A stretch of DNA of 64,000 nucleotides. Origin: Flavonifractor sp. An112. Its GTDB lineage: Bacteria > Bacillota > Clostridia > Oscillospirales > Oscillospiraceae. The stretch spans positions 112,839 through 176,838 of the forward strand of contig NZ_NFLU01000006.1 of assembly GCF_002161085.1 (NCBI RefSeq), read 5' to 3'. Every line of letters starts with the position of its first letter. Positions within the stretch are counted from its first letter, which is position 1. The position numbers were made by a program, and so were the translations under genes. Shown here piece after piece: positions 9,784-19,534 of the stretch. The notes beneath the pieces were generated by a model. It saw only the letters and a program-made list of their open reading frames with translations, was not told where the DNA came from and ran no database searches.

Positions 9784-9822
9784 AACCCCCGTTCCGCCAA
9801 AGCGGAACGGGGGTTGTTTTTT
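9784..9822. terminator. Terminator between malic enzyme gene and ftsZ
   Basis: A 14-bp perfect stem (9784-9797 with 9802-9815), 4-nt loop, then six T. It lies between convergent genes; the A-run before the stem makes it usable from the minus strand as well. Confidence 0.9.
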
Positions 9823-9841
9823 CTGTTCGTCAGCCGCTCTC

Positions 9842-10957
9842 TCAGCGGTTGCGGTTGAAGATCTTGAAGATATCGTCGAAGGGATCGTCCTCCGCGGGAG
9901 CGGCAGGCGCCTCCTGACCGGCAGCGGGCTGCTGGGCAGGCTGGGCCACGGCCTTCTTCTCCGCAGCGGCGGTGAAGGGCTTGTTGGGCATGGCGCCCTC
10001 CAGCTCCTCAAAGCCGGTAGCAATAACGGTAACCCGGATCTCGTCCTCCAGGGTGTCGTCGAAGGCGGCACCGAAGATGATGAGGGCGTCGGGATGGGCG
10101 GCCTGCTGCACCAGGTTGGCAGCGGTCTCCACTTCCTCCAGGCCGATGTCCACGGAGCCGGTAACATTGACCAGCACGCCCTTGGCGCCGTTGATGGAGG
10201 TCTCCAGCAGGGGGCTGGAAATGGCCATCTTGGCGGCCTCCTCGGCCTTGTTCTTGCCGGCTGCCCGGCCAACGCCCATGTGAGCCATACCGGCATTCTG
10301 CATGACGGCGGTCACGTCGGCAAAGTCCAGGTTGATGAAGCCGGTATTCTTGATCAGGTCGGAGATGGACTGCACCGCCTGGCGCAGCACATCATCGGCG
10401 ATCTCGAAGGCATTCTGGAAGGTGATCTTCTGATCGGTGGCAAACTTCAGCCGCTCGTTGGGGATGATCACCAGGCTGTCCACCCGGGTGCGCAGCTCCT
10501 CAATGCCCTTTTCCGCCTGCATCATACGCCGGCGGCCCTCAAAGTTGAAGGGCTTGGTGACCACGCCCACGGTGAGGATGCCCATCTCCTTGGCGATATC
10601 GGCCACGATGGGAGCCGCACCGGTGCCGGTGCCGCCGCCCATACCAGCGGTGATGAACACCATGTCGGCGTCCTCCAGAGCCTTGGAAACCGCGTTGCGG
10701 CTCTCCTCGGCGGACTTACGGCCCACCTCGGGGTCGCTGCCCGCGCCCTGACCGCCGGTGAGCTTTTCACCAATCTGGATTTTAAAGGTAGCGCTGGAAA
10801 CGGCAAGCGCCTGCTTGTCCGTATTCACAGCGATAAAATCAACACCCTTGGTTCCGGATTTCACCATCCGGTTGACTACGTTGTTGCCGCCGCCGCCGAC
10901 ACCAATCACCTTGATCGTGACCACATTGTCCGGCCCGGTGTCCAGTCCAAACGCCAT
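9842..10957 (-). CDS. ftsZ: Cell division protein FtsZ
   Basis: Tubulin-like GTPase forming the Z-ring at midcell. 371 residues. N-terminal [16 protein letters not shown], tubulin signature GGGTGTG at 107-113 and NLDFADV in the T7 region. A Pro/Ala/Gln-rich linker (about 320-355) leads to the C-terminal peptide [15 protein letters not shown], the docking site for FtsA, SepF or ZapA. The start at 10957 follows AGGAGGAG; an upstream in-frame start is not needed. It is the last gene of the dcw cluster, 60 bp after sbp. ftsA, its usual neighbour, is absent, so the membrane anchor must be encoded elsewhere or be SepF. Confidence 0.97.
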   Translation of the reverse strand: MAFGLDTGPDNVVTIKVIGVGGGGNNVVNRMVKSGTKGVDFIAVNTDKQALAVSSATFKIQIGEKLTGGQGAGSDPEVGRKSAEESRNAVSKALEDADMVFITAGMGGGTGTGAAPIVADIAKEMGILTVGVVTKPFNFEGRRRMMQAEKGIEELRTRVDSLVIIPNERLKFATDQKITFQNAFEIADDVLRQAVQSISDLIKNTGFINLDFADVTAVMQNAGMAHMGVGRAAGKNKAEEAAKMAISSPLLETSINGAKGVLVNVTGSVDIGLEEVETAANLVQQAAHPDALIIFGAAFDDTLEDEIRVTVIATGFEELEGAMPNKPFTAAAEKKAVAQPAQQPAAGQEAPAAPAEDDPFDDIFKIFNRNR

Positions 10958-11017
10958 AACTGCTCCTCCTATGTAGAACGTATTCGTGAAAAACACACGT
11001 AGAAGAGGCAGGACCTG

Positions 11018-11407
11018 TTATCTTTGGTCCTCCTCCTGGGAAGATACTATATCTAGTTGATTTATTGTATCTCTCTTTTGCTTCGAGGTCAATAGTTCCC
11101 GCCGGATTTTAGCAAAGTTTTGGAACATACGGGTGCCAAAGACCACCACTGCCGCCAGGTACAGAGGGATGCCCAATTTCTGCCCCAACCAGGTGAGAAA
11201 AGCGGCGATGGCGGCGTTTCCGATGGTGCCCGACAGGAACACCGACAGCCGGAACTGTTTTTCCAGCCGGGCGCAGTAGCCGCCCAGGGCGGAGTCCAGC
11301 GCCGCCAGCAGTCCGGCGGCCACATAGAGGGAATATTGACTGGGAATGGTCCAGGGCACCAGAATGCCCACCAGCACACCCACCAGCAAACCGATCAATT
11401 CCAGCAT
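11018..11407 (-). CDS. sbp: Small basic membrane protein (Sbp / DUF1290)
   Basis: 129 residues with four or so hydrophobic stretches and a charged C-terminus (RRELLTSKQKRDTINQ). It matches the DUF1290 small basic protein family found next to ftsZ/ftsA in Firmicutes and Actinobacteria; the family's role is unknown but linked to division by position. Its ATG directly abuts the stop of the DUF881 gene, giving tight coupling. Assignment rests on the GGYCARLEKQF and FGTRMFQN stretches and on synteny. Confidence 0.85.
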   Translation of the reverse strand: MLELIGLLVGVLVGILVPWTIPSQYSLYVAAGLLAALDSALGGYCARLEKQFRLSVFLSGTIGNAAIAAFLTWLGQKLGIPLYLAAVVVFGTRMFQNFAKIRRELLTSKQKRDTINQLDIVSSQEEDQR

Positions 11408-12160
11408 TTACTCGCCCCCCTCTTCGCTCTCCGGCACCACCGTGTGGGCGTATTGATACTCCACCGTGCCGTTGTACTTGGGGATGAGCAGCAAGTCGCT
11501 GGCTGTCACCTTCACCGAAATGCCCCACTGGCTCAGCACATCCACCACGCCGTTGCGCATGGTAAGCGCGCTGTACAGGGTATCCGGGTCGCCGATGGCA
11601 AAGATCACATAGGGGGCGGCATACCGACGGCCATTCACCGTCACCACCGCACCGGTACAACGAATCTCACTGTTGGCCAGCAGACGCTCCCCGTTGAGGG
11701 AGATGGCCTCCGCCCCGGCGGAGCGCAGCTCGTTGACCACCGACAGCAGATCGTTGTCGTGAATGAGATAGTCCGCCTCTTCACCGGTCACATTGCTCTG
11801 GGTGGAGTCCTCCAGGATTACAGTGACGCCCGGCCCCTCCACATCGGTGCGGCCGGCGGTGATCTCCAGCTGCTCCACTTCCCTCCGCAGGGCCTCGCTG
11901 CCCTCGTCGCCGGAGGCCGCCTGATCCCGATAAATCGCCAGTTCACCTTGCAGCTGGGCCACCTGATCCTCCAGGGCGTCGTTCTGCTTGCTCTGCTCGT
12001 TATACAGCTCCTGCAGGGTCTCCAGGCGGCTGGCATTGGTGGCGTCCGCCGCACCGGTGAGCTGGACCGTCCGCAGCTGGGCTGCCAACAGATAGCCCAC
12101 GATGATGCACACCACCACCACAGCAAACTCGCCTTTGTTGCGTCGTTTCTTTTCTGCCAT
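11408..12160 (-). CDS. DUF881 family protein
   Basis: 250 residues: a cytoplasmic basic N-terminus (MAEKKRRNKGEF), one membrane helix (about 13-30), a coiled coil (about 45-95) and an outer domain with GPGVTVILEDST and NDLLSVVNELRSAGAEAISL, typical of DUF881. The family occurs in division operons of Gram-positives as a division-associated membrane protein of unknown biochemical role. Start at 12160 is preceded by AAGGAGT. It sits between ftsQ (16 bp) and sbp (0 bp). Confidence 0.85.
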   Translation of the reverse strand: MAEKKRRNKGEFAVVVVCIIVGYLLAAQLRTVQLTGAADATNASRLETLQELYNEQSKQNDALEDQVAQLQGELAIYRDQAASGDEGSEALRREVEQLEITAGRTDVEGPGVTVILEDSTQSNVTGEEADYLIHDNDLLSVVNELRSAGAEAISLNGERLLANSEIRCTGAVVTVNGRRYAAPYVIFAIGDPDTLYSALTMRNGVVDVLSQWGISVKVTASDLLLIPKYNGTVEYQYAHTVVPESEEGGE

Positions 12161-12176
12161 GAAATACTCCTTGCTC

Positions 12177-13151
12177 TTATTGCTCCGGCGCCTGTTCCGG
12201 TACCGTGGGCGTATGGGACGGCTGGGCCGGCGCCTCCGGCTGGACCGATTCCTCCGGTTGCACGGATTCCTCCGGCGGAGTTGTGGTCTCCGTCTGAGTC
12301 TCTCCGCCAGAGCTCTCCGGCTGCTGCGTGGGCTCCGTGGGAACCTCCAGGGGACTCCAACCCTCCGGCAGCCACCGCTCCGGCAGCAGATGGATCTCCC
12401 GCTCATCATAATTCTGGTCCAGAGTACCCGTCCGTGGCAGGCCCCGCTCATCCATGGTCTCCAGGGCCAGCTTCAGCTCGTAGGTCTCCTCGTCAAAGTC
12501 GCCGTTCATAGGGAAGATCACCGTCAGATTTTCGCCGTAGCCGAAGCGGATCTCATTGCCGGAGGACAGATCGATAAAGCTCTTCAGGCTTCCTGTCATC
12601 ACCCGGCCCCGAATAGCCTTCAAAAAGGCCTGGAGCCGCTCCAGCTTATCCTGCTGCTCAGGGGCCACGGTGAGCACATTGCCCACCGTTGGGTTGACCG
12701 GGTCCAGGCCCAACACCTGGGGCTTGCCCTGGACCAGAGCGGCATCTCCTACCTCCAGCAGCTTGCACTTGTCGTCCAGCAGCCAGTAACTGCCGCCGCT
12801 CTCCACCCAGGCTACGCCGGTGCTCTCCGTCACCTCAAAAATCAGGGTGTCAGGCAGCTTTCGGCTGATAGCCACGTCATCCACATAGGGCAGCTGGGTC
12901 AAGATCCGGTCGGCGATCTGATACTTGTTCAGCGTGAACAGGTTGTCCCCTTTTTCCACGCCAGCGGCCGCCAGCACCTCCTCCTGGGTATAGCGGGAAT
13001 TGCCCGTTACCACCATGGTGTTCACCCGGAAAAAGATGATGCAGCCTACCAAAATGGCGGCGAAGATGAGCAGAATGGACAGCAGCTTATAGAGGACGCC
13101 AAAGCGCCCCCGATTCCGCCGCCGTCTTTTTCTGTTCCGTCTTGCCGCCAT
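12177..13151 (-). CDS. ftsQ: Cell division protein FtsQ/DivIB
   Basis: Bitopic divisome scaffold that holds FtsL and FtsB with the septal synthase. 324 residues from 13151: a very basic N-terminus (MAARRNRKRRRRNRGR), membrane helix about 20-40, POTRA domain about 43-112 (VTGNSRYTQEEVLAAAGVEK), then the FtsQ beta domain. A Pro/Glu/Thr-rich tail follows (last 60 residues, with PEESVQ repeated). I chose ATG 13151 because AGGAG lies 9 nt upstream; ATG 13181 would add 10 residues with no spaced ribosome site. 89 bp after murA. Confidence 0.88.
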   Translation of the reverse strand: MAARRNRKRRRRNRGRFGVLYKLLSILLIFAAILVGCIIFFRVNTMVVTGNSRYTQEEVLAAAGVEKGDNLFTLNKYQIADRILTQLPYVDDVAISRKLPDTLIFEVTESTGVAWVESGGSYWLLDDKCKLLEVGDAALVQGKPQVLGLDPVNPTVGNVLTVAPEQQDKLERLQAFLKAIRGRVMTGSLKSFIDLSSGNEIRFGYGENLTVIFPMNGDFDEETYELKLALETMDERGLPRTGTLDQNYDEREIHLLPERWLPEGWSPLEVPTEPTQQPESSGGETQTETTTPPEESVQPEESVQPEAPAQPSHTPTVPEQAPEQ

Positions 13152-13240
13152 TGTGCCGTTCTCCTGTTCTTTTTTCTCCATCCTCGCACAGAATGGTTGA
13201 TTCTTTGCTAAGAAATTCTTACAATTTCCTCAAACTTATC

Positions 13241-14488
13241 TCACACCCGCCGGATCTGGGCCCCCAGCCGCTGCAAATCGTACTCCAGAGACTGATAGCC
13301 CCGGTCAATATGGTGCAAACCGGTGACGGTGGTGGTCCCCTCCGCTCCCAGAGCGGCCACCACCAGGGCGGCCCCGCCCCGCAGGTCGGAGGCCATAACG
13401 GTGGCTCCGTGGAGCCGGGACACCCCGTACACCACAGCCACCCGGCCTTCCACCCGGATGTCCGCCCCCATACGGATGAGCTCATCCACATGGCGGTAGC
13501 GGCTTTCAAACATATTCTCCACAAAGACCGTGCAGCCGGTCCCCCCTGCCAGGGCCGCCATCAGAGGGGCCTGGGCATCGGTGGGAAATCCGGGATAGGG
13601 GGCCGTCCGCACCGGACGCACTCCCTTCAGCACGCCGCCACTTCCAAGGCAGATCCGGTCCACCTCACTGTGTACCTGGCAGCCGGCCTCCTTCAGCACT
13701 GCCGTCACCGTGGACAGGGTGCGCCAGTCTACGCCGGTTACCTCTACGTCGCCTCCCGCGGCGGCAGCTGCCGCCAGGTAGGTGGCAGCCACGATCCGGT
13801 CACCCATCACCCGATAGGCTCCGCCGTGGAGGGGGATGCCCCCTTCCACCGTAATGACCGAGCTACCCGCCCCCCGGACCTGGGCGCCCAAAGCCTGCAA
13901 AAAGCCCTGGAGGTCCACAATCTCCGGTTCCCGGGCGGCGTTGGTGATGGTGGTAGTGCCCTGGGCGCACACTGCCGCCAGCATGGCGTTCTCGGTGGCC
14001 CCCACGCTGGGCAGAGAGAGGACGATGTCCGCGCCCCGCAGCCTGCCGGAACAGGAAAGTCCCCCCTCCCGGTCCTCCACCCTTCCCCCCAGGGCACGGA
14101 TGGCAGCCAGATGCAGGTCAATGGGGCGGGGTCCCAGCTCACATCCGCCGGGCGCGCACAGCCGCGCCTGTCCCATCCGCCCCAGGATGGCCCCCAGGAA
14201 GATAACGGAGGAACGCATCTCCCGCATCAGAGCGTCGGGCACGTCCCAGCGGCTGGGGGCGGAGGCGTCCACCACCACGCCGTCCCCCTGCCATTCCGCC
14301 CTGCAGCCCAGATGGCGCAGGATGGCCAGAGAGGCCTCCACATCGGAAAGGCGGGGACAATTTTGGATCACACAGGCCCCCGGAGCCAACAGACAGGCGG
14401 CCAGGATGGGCAGCACACTGTTCTTTGCCCCGTGGACCATCACGGAACCCTCCAGCGGCCGGCCCCCTTCTATCACGTATGCACTCAT
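13241..14488 (-). CDS. murA: UDP-N-acetylglucosamine 1-carboxyvinyltransferase
   Basis: First committed step of peptidoglycan synthesis: transfers enolpyruvate from PEP to UDP-GlcNAc. 415 residues from ATG 14488, chosen because GGAGG lies 9 nt upstream and the product begins MSAYVIEGG. Lys22-Asn23 in VHGAKNS and the active-site cysteine Cys116 in GGCELGPRPIDLHL are present, so fosfomycin sensitivity is expected from this copy. Many Firmicutes carry two MurA genes; this is the dcw-cluster copy, in the place where murB or murC often sits. Confidence 0.93.
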   Translation of the reverse strand: MSAYVIEGGRPLEGSVMVHGAKNSVLPILAACLLAPGACVIQNCPRLSDVEASLAILRHLGCRAEWQGDGVVVDASAPSRWDVPDALMREMRSSVIFLGAILGRMGQARLCAPGGCELGPRPIDLHLAAIRALGGRVEDREGGLSCSGRLRGADIVLSLPSVGATENAMLAAVCAQGTTTITNAAREPEIVDLQGFLQALGAQVRGAGSSVITVEGGIPLHGGAYRVMGDRIVAATYLAAAAAAGGDVEVTGVDWRTLSTVTAVLKEAGCQVHSEVDRICLGSGGVLKGVRPVRTAPYPGFPTDAQAPLMAALAGGTGCTVFVENMFESRYRHVDELIRMGADIRVEGRVAVVYGVSRLHGATVMASDLRGGAALVVAALGAEGTTTVTGLHHIDRGYQSLEYDLQRLGAQIRRV

Positions 14489-14551
14489 AGCTTCCATCCT
14501 CCGCATTCAGGATTTATGTACGCCATCCTATGCGTCCGATGGAAGGCCGGT

Positions 14552-15685
14552 TCATTTTGCCCGCTTTTCCAGCAATTCCTTCAGTGTCTGATAGATTTTT
14601 TCCGCCGCGTCGGGAGAACCCATCTCCCGCAAAGCCCGGCTCATCTTTTCCCGGCGGTCCGGGTCAGCCAGCAGCTGACCCACCAGCTCATGGAGCTTTT
14701 CGCCGCTGGACTCGCTCTCGGGCAGCAGCACCGCCCCACCGGCGTTGGCCAGCACCCGGGCGTTCTTGGTCTGATGGTCGGCTACCACATTGGGGGATGG
14801 TACCAGCACCGCCGGCCGGGCGATGGCGGTAAGCTCCGCGATGGTGGAGGCACCGGCCCGGCAGAGCACCAGGTCGGCCGCCGCCATCACCAGAGGCATA
14901 TCATAGATGTACTGCCGCACCTCCACGCCGGGATACTGAGCCAGGTCAATGCCCTGCTCTTTCAAACCGGCCAGGACCTGCTCATAGTTGCGGCCTGCGC
15001 CGTGGATATGCCGCCAGGGCGCGCCCGCCCGGCATTCCCGGACGATACAGTCGGTGATCTGCTCGTTCATCACCTTGGCGCCCAGGCTGCCCCACACCGA
15101 CACCACCAGGGGCCGGTCATCGGTAAAGCCCAGCTTTTCCCGGGCCTCCTTCCGGTTGTAGCGGAAGAAGTCCTCCCGGACCGGGGTGCCGGTCACCACC
15201 ACCTTGGAGGGGTCCTCATAGTGGCTGCGGCTCTCCTCAAAGCCTACCATTACCGCGTCCACCACCTTGGACAGAGTCTTGGTGGTAAGGCCGGGAACGG
15301 CATTGGACTCGTGGACGGCGGTGGGAATCCCACGGGCTGCCGCCGCATTGACCACGGGGTAGGAGGCGTAGCCGCCGGTACCCACTACCAGGTCGGGCCG
15401 GAACCGGTCCAGAATGGCGTTGGCCTGCTTCTTGGATTTATTCATATTCAGCAGGGTCTTGATGTTATGGCCGATGGCCGCCGGGGTGATGGACCGCTGG
15501 AAATTGGTGATGGTCACCGTCTGGATCTCATAGCCCTCCTTGGGCACCAGCCGGGTCTCCATACCGCCGTCGGCTCCCACAAAAAGCACCTGACAGCCCG
15601 GATTACGGGCCTGAAACATCTGGGCCAGGGCCACCGCGGGATTCACATGACCCGCGGTCCCGCCGCAGGTAAAGAGGATTTTCAT
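14552..15685 (-). CDS. murG: Lipid II-forming N-acetylglucosaminyltransferase MurG
   Basis: Adds GlcNAc from UDP-GlcNAc to lipid I at the inner membrane face, producing lipid II. 377 residues, a two-domain GT-B fold. The glycine loops are visible: GGTAGHVNP near residue 8 and VGTGGYASYP near residue 100. The donor-site region GASTIAELTAIARPAVLVPSP is present in the C-terminal domain. ATG at 15685 follows GGAGGGAAAT. Its position after ftsW is the usual dcw order. Confidence 0.95.
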   Translation of the reverse strand: MKILFTCGGTAGHVNPAVALAQMFQARNPGCQVLFVGADGGMETRLVPKEGYEIQTVTITNFQRSITPAAIGHNIKTLLNMNKSKKQANAILDRFRPDLVVGTGGYASYPVVNAAAARGIPTAVHESNAVPGLTTKTLSKVVDAVMVGFEESRSHYEDPSKVVVTGTPVREDFFRYNRKEAREKLGFTDDRPLVVSVWGSLGAKVMNEQITDCIVRECRAGAPWRHIHGAGRNYEQVLAGLKEQGIDLAQYPGVEVRQYIYDMPLVMAAADLVLCRAGASTIAELTAIARPAVLVPSPNVVADHQTKNARVLANAGGAVLLPESESSGEKLHELVGQLLADPDRREKMSRALREMGSPDAAEKIYQTLKELLEKRAK

Positions 15686-15710
15686 TTACCCATTTCCCTC
15701 CTGCACTGTT

Positions 15711-16922
15711 CTATTCTTGTTTGGGCGCCGGTATTTGTCGTGACACTGACAATACCATACCCATCTCCGCCAACTGGATCATCAATGCCGTACCTCCGTA
15801 ACTGAAGAAGGGTAGGGAGATACCGGTGGAGGGGATGAGGTTGGTAACCACGGCGATATTCAGGAACACCTGCACCGCCGTCAGCGTGGTGATACCCACC
15901 ACCAGCAGGGCACCGAAGCGGTCCCGGGCATGGACGGCGATCCAGTACCCCCGGATCACCAGCAGGATGAACAGCAAAATAACGATGGCGGCCCCCACAA
16001 AGCCCATCTCCTCACACCAGATGGAGAAAATATAGTCGTTTTCCGACTCAGGCAGGTAGAGGAACTTCTGGCGGCTCTTGCCGAAGCCTACACCCAGCAG
16101 ACCGCCGGAGCCAATGGCATAGAGGGACTGGATGATCTGGAAGCCCTTGTCACGGCCATTCATTCCGTCGTTCCACGGGTCTTTCCAGATGGCCAGACGG
16201 GTGGCCATGTAGCTGGTCTGGGTCATGATGAAGAAGAGTCCGGCCGCTGCCGCCGCTCCGCCGCCGATGAACCAGTACAGCTTGATACCGGCGGCAAAGA
16301 GCACCGACGCCCCCCCCACCAGCACCAGGATGGTACCCGACATATGGGGCTCCATCAGCATCAGAATGGCCACCAGACCCAGGATGAGGAAATAGGGGAT
16401 GGGCTCCAGGACCCCCTTCTCATCCAGCCAGGCATAGAGGCCGCTGAGGGGGTGACGGGGAGGCAGCCGCTTGTGCTTCTCCGTATTGCGCTTGGACAGG
16501 CGGGCCGCAAAATACATGATGACGCCCACCTTGGCAATCTCAGAGGGCTGGAAACCGCCGATGATGGGCAGACTGATCCACCGCTGGGCGCCCACGGTGC
16601 TCTTGCCGTAGCCGAAGGGAATGACCAGCACCAGCAGGATAATAGAGATGCCCAGCACGAAAATAGACAGGCCACGGAAGGTCTGATAGTTAATCTTGGA
16701 GATCAGAAACATGGCGATCAGGCCCACCACGCCAAACCCAGCCTGCTTGATAAAATAGTTGGCCGGATCCAGCCCCTCCTGCATGGCGGTGGGATAAGAC
16801 GCAGAGAACACCGCAATCACACCAATGGCGGTAAGGATCACCACCAGCATCAGAAACGGGATATCGATGGGCCCCCGGGCCAGCTGCTGCATCACCGTCA
16901 GGTCTCGTCTGCGTTTTACCAT
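15711..16922 (-). CDS. ftsW: FtsW, SEDS peptidoglycan polymerase of the divisome
   Basis: Ten-helix SEDS glycosyltransferase that polymerises lipid II together with its partner class B PBP. 403 residues. Helix-rich throughout; motifs GAQRWISLPIIGGFQPSEIAK (split here at residues about 110-130) and GISLPFFSYGGTALM near the C-terminus are diagnostic for SEDS. The catalytic aspartate region falls in the large loop around IWKDPWNDGMNGRDKGFQ. Start 16922 follows GGAGGTGACAG. The transpeptidase encoded upstream in the same cluster is the likely partner. RodA or SpoVE are the alternatives in the same family; position favours FtsW. Confidence 0.92.
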   Translation of the reverse strand: MVKRRRDLTVMQQLARGPIDIPFLMLVVILTAIGVIAVFSASYPTAMQEGLDPANYFIKQAGFGVVGLIAMFLISKINYQTFRGLSIFVLGISIILLVLVIPFGYGKSTVGAQRWISLPIIGGFQPSEIAKVGVIMYFAARLSKRNTEKHKRLPPRHPLSGLYAWLDEKGVLEPIPYFLILGLVAILMLMEPHMSGTILVLVGGASVLFAAGIKLYWFIGGGAAAAAGLFFIMTQTSYMATRLAIWKDPWNDGMNGRDKGFQIIQSLYAIGSGGLLGVGFGKSRQKFLYLPESENDYIFSIWCEEMGFVGAAIVILLFILLVIRGYWIAVHARDRFGALLVVGITTLTAVQVFLNIAVVTNLIPSTGISLPFFSYGGTALMIQLAEMGMVLSVSRQIPAPKQE

Positions 16923-16956
16923 GGTCTGTCACCTCCCGTATCACGATACCAATGGG

Positions 16957-17937
16957 TCAGCGGTACATGACCCCCCAGAAAGCCAGCGCGCACATCACCA
17001 GGGTAATCCCGGTAAACACGCAGAACAGTTTGACCTCACTCCAGCCGCCCATCTCCAGATGGTGGTGGAGGGGGGCCATGCGGAAGATCCGCTTACCGTG
17101 GGTCAGCTTAAAGTATCCAACCTGTATAATGTCGGACAGGGTCTCCGCAATGTAGATGATGCCCACCAGGATAAGCACCAGGGGGATATCCAGCGCAAAG
17201 GCCAGGCCGCACACCGCGCCGCCCAGGAAGAGGGAGCCGGTGTCGCCCATGAATACCTTAGCAGGATGGAAATTGTAGATCAGGAAACCGGCCAGGCCGC
17301 CCAGCAGAGCACCGGAGAAAATGCCCAGCTCATAGTGGCCCCACCAACAGGCCACGGCGGTAAAGAAGAGCATCACCGGCATGGTAACGCCGCTGGCCAG
17401 ACCGTCGATGCCGTCGGTGATGTTGACGGCATTGACGCAGCCCACCATAACAAAGGCGGCAAACACCATATACACCGGCCAGGGCACCGACAGGGTCACG
17501 TTGAAGAAGGGGATATACAGGTCGGGGGTCAGATAGCCGAAGTTGCGCATGAGCACAGTGAACAGGATGGCTGCCGCCAGCTGCAGAATGAACTTCTGGG
17601 GGGCGGTCAGGCCGGTGTTCTCATGCTTCTTTACCTTAAAATAGTCGTCGATATAGCCGATGATGCCAAACACCAGGGCAAAGAGCAGAACAAATCCGCC
17701 GCCGAACTTCCCAGCGGCAAAATCCTGCCAACCCAGTGCTGCCACCGCCACGATGGCGGCGATGATAAACATGAGTCCACCCATGGTGGGGGTACCCTGT
17801 TTGGACATATGCCAGGTGGGGCCAATCTCCTTGATGGACTGGCCAGCCTTCATGCGCCGCAGCACGGGAATGAGCACCCGGCCCGCCAGAGCGGCCACCA
17901 CAAACCCGATCAGGCAGCTGATGACGATCCTCAACAT
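16957..17937 (-). CDS. mraY: Phospho-MurNAc-pentapeptide transferase MraY
   Basis: Integral membrane enzyme joining UDP-MurNAc-pentapeptide to undecaprenyl phosphate, giving lipid I. 326 residues from ATG 17937, close to other Firmicute MraY proteins and preceded by GGAGG; the upstream TTG (17997) is less likely. Signature stretches: PTMGGLMFI, FGIIGYIDDYFKV, NAVNITDGIDGLASG, MGDTGSLFLGG and APLHHHLE with its three histidines. It follows murE directly, whereas murF usually stands between them, and murD is missing on its other side. Confidence 0.95.
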   Translation of the reverse strand: MLRIVISCLIGFVVAALAGRVLIPVLRRMKAGQSIKEIGPTWHMSKQGTPTMGGLMFIIAAIVAVAALGWQDFAAGKFGGGFVLLFALVFGIIGYIDDYFKVKKHENTGLTAPQKFILQLAAAILFTVLMRNFGYLTPDLYIPFFNVTLSVPWPVYMVFAAFVMVGCVNAVNITDGIDGLASGVTMPVMLFFTAVACWWGHYELGIFSGALLGGLAGFLIYNFHPAKVFMGDTGSLFLGGAVCGLAFALDIPLVLILVGIIYIAETLSDIIQVGYFKLTHGKRIFRMAPLHHHLEMGGWSEVKLFCVFTGITLVMCALAFWGVMYR

Positions 17938-18003
17938 CTCTTTTGCAACCTCCAAAGCCTCTTGCAGCTCAAATTTTGTCCGTTCCAAATGGACCAACGT
18001 GGT

Positions 18004-18032
18004 ATTCTATCACAGACTGTCCCTGGTTTCCA
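18004..18032 (-). promoter_or_regulatory. Possible internal promoter before mraY
   Basis: On the minus strand TAGAAT (18004-18009) with an upstream TG (extended -10) and a weak TGGAAA (18027-18032) 17 bp away. It lies between the murE stop and mraY, inside a 97-bp gap. Confidence 0.3.
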
Positions 18033-18034
18033 CT

Positions 18035-19498
18035 CTAAAATGCAACAAAGTTCTGCTTCTCTCCGGCAAAAAAGGCAGCCACTTCCTCCCGCTCATCCAG
18101 ATGGTACTGCACGCCGTCGATCTCCTGGTAGGTCTCATGGCCTTTGCCCGCCAGTACCACCGTATCCCCAGCCTGGGCAAGGGAGAGGGCCAGGGCAATG
18201 GCCCGCCGCCGGTCAGGTTCCACATGGCACTGGGCTCCGGTGCCCTCCATTCCCTTCAGGATGTCGTCAATGATAGCCTGGGGCTCCTCGGTGCGGGGGT
18301 TATCGGAGGTGACCACTGCTACATCGGCCAGCTGCCCGGCGATGGCTCCCATCTGGGGACGCTTGGACCGGTCCCGGTCGCCGCCGCAGCCGAACAGACA
18401 GATCACCCGGCCTTTGGTAAAGTCCCGGACGGTGGTAAGAATGTTCTCCAGAGCATCCGGGGTATGGGCATAGTCAATGAGCACTGTGTAGTCCACCGGT
18501 ACCGGTACCACCTCAATGCGGCCCTTCACTCCCTTGGCATTGGCCAGAGAGGAGGCAATCTGACCCAGAGGCAGACCCAGGGTCAGGCCACAGGCAATGA
18601 CGCCCAGGGCGTTGTAGATGGTAAAGCCGCCGGGAATAGGCAGGCGGACCCGGGCAATGGCGTCCATGGTCACTGCCTCAAACTCCACCCGGTCGGGGAA
18701 AAGCCTCAGATTCTTGGCGGTGAGATCGGCCTCATCCCGGCTCTCAGAGTAAGTAAAAGAAGGACAGGGTACGCTCTGGGCGTAATACCGTCCGGCCTCA
18801 TCGTCCAGGTTAAGTACCGCTGTACCACACTGGTGAAACAGCAGGCCCTTGGCCTGCCGGTAGGCCTCCATGGTTTTGTGAAAGTCCAGATGATCCTGAG
18901 TCAGATTGGTGAAGATACCAGCCCGAAAGGAGATGCCGTCCAGCCGGTGGAGCACCAGGGCGTGGGAAGAGGCCTCCATCACCACATGGCTGCATCCGGC
19001 ATCCGCCATCTCCCGCAGCAGCTTCTGCACCTCCCAGGACTCCGGAGTGGTGCGGTGGGCAGGCAGAACCTCCTGGCCGATCATATTCTGGTTGGTGCCG
19101 ATGAGGCCGACTTTCGCCCCCAGCACCCCCTCCAGCATGGCTTTCAGCAGATAGGTGGTTGTGGTCTTGCCGTTGGTACCAGTGACAGCCAGCACCGTCA
19201 GTTCCTCCGCAGGATGTCCAAACCAGTTGGCGGACACCGCGGCCAGGGCCGCCCGTGGGTTTTCTGTGACCAGCCACGGGCCCTCTTCCGCCGGCGGGCG
19301 GCGGCACAAGATGGCCGCCGCCCCCTGATCCAGCGCCTGCTGAATGTACTTGTGGCCGTCGGTCTTGTAGCCCGGCAGGGCCACGAAGAGGCAGCCGGAA
19401 ATCATATCTCGGGTGTCATAGCAGATGCCTGAAATTTCCACATCCTGGATGTGACGGGCCGTTAGCTTCACACCCGCCAGCACTTCATTCAGCTTCAT
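18035..19498 (-). CDS. murE: UDP-MurNAc-tripeptide ligase (meso-DAP adding)
   Basis: Adds meso-diaminopimelate to UDP-MurNAc-L-Ala-D-Glu. 487 residues from ATG 19498. Mur ligase P-loop TGTNGKTTT at 106-114. The C-terminal motif DNPR (about 399-402, in SDNPRTEEP) is the determinant for meso-DAP rather than lysine. This agrees with dapL, dapF and lysA in the same window and predicts an A1-gamma type DAP peptidoglycan. It follows the PBP by 36 bp. Confidence 0.95.
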   Translation of the reverse strand: MKLNEVLAGVKLTARHIQDVEISGICYDTRDMISGCLFVALPGYKTDGHKYIQQALDQGAAAILCRRPPAEEGPWLVTENPRAALAAVSANWFGHPAEELTVLAVTGTNGKTTTTYLLKAMLEGVLGAKVGLIGTNQNMIGQEVLPAHRTTPESWEVQKLLREMADAGCSHVVMEASSHALVLHRLDGISFRAGIFTNLTQDHLDFHKTMEAYRQAKGLLFHQCGTAVLNLDDEAGRYYAQSVPCPSFTYSESRDEADLTAKNLRLFPDRVEFEAVTMDAIARVRLPIPGGFTIYNALGVIACGLTLGLPLGQIASSLANAKGVKGRIEVVPVPVDYTVLIDYAHTPDALENILTTVRDFTKGRVICLFGCGGDRDRSKRPQMGAIAGQLADVAVVTSDNPRTEEPQAIIDDILKGMEGTGAQCHVEPDRRRAIALALSLAQAGDTVVLAGKGHETYQEIDGVQYHLDEREEVAAFFAGEKQNFVAF

Positions 19499-19534
19499 GC
19501 TCACACCCCGCTTTCTCCCCACAGGGGAAGGTAA

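Noticed and set aside
13142..15805. Long plus-strand open frame opposite murA and murG
   Set aside because: Antisense shadow of two certain genes; His/Gly/Pro-rich with no family resemblance.
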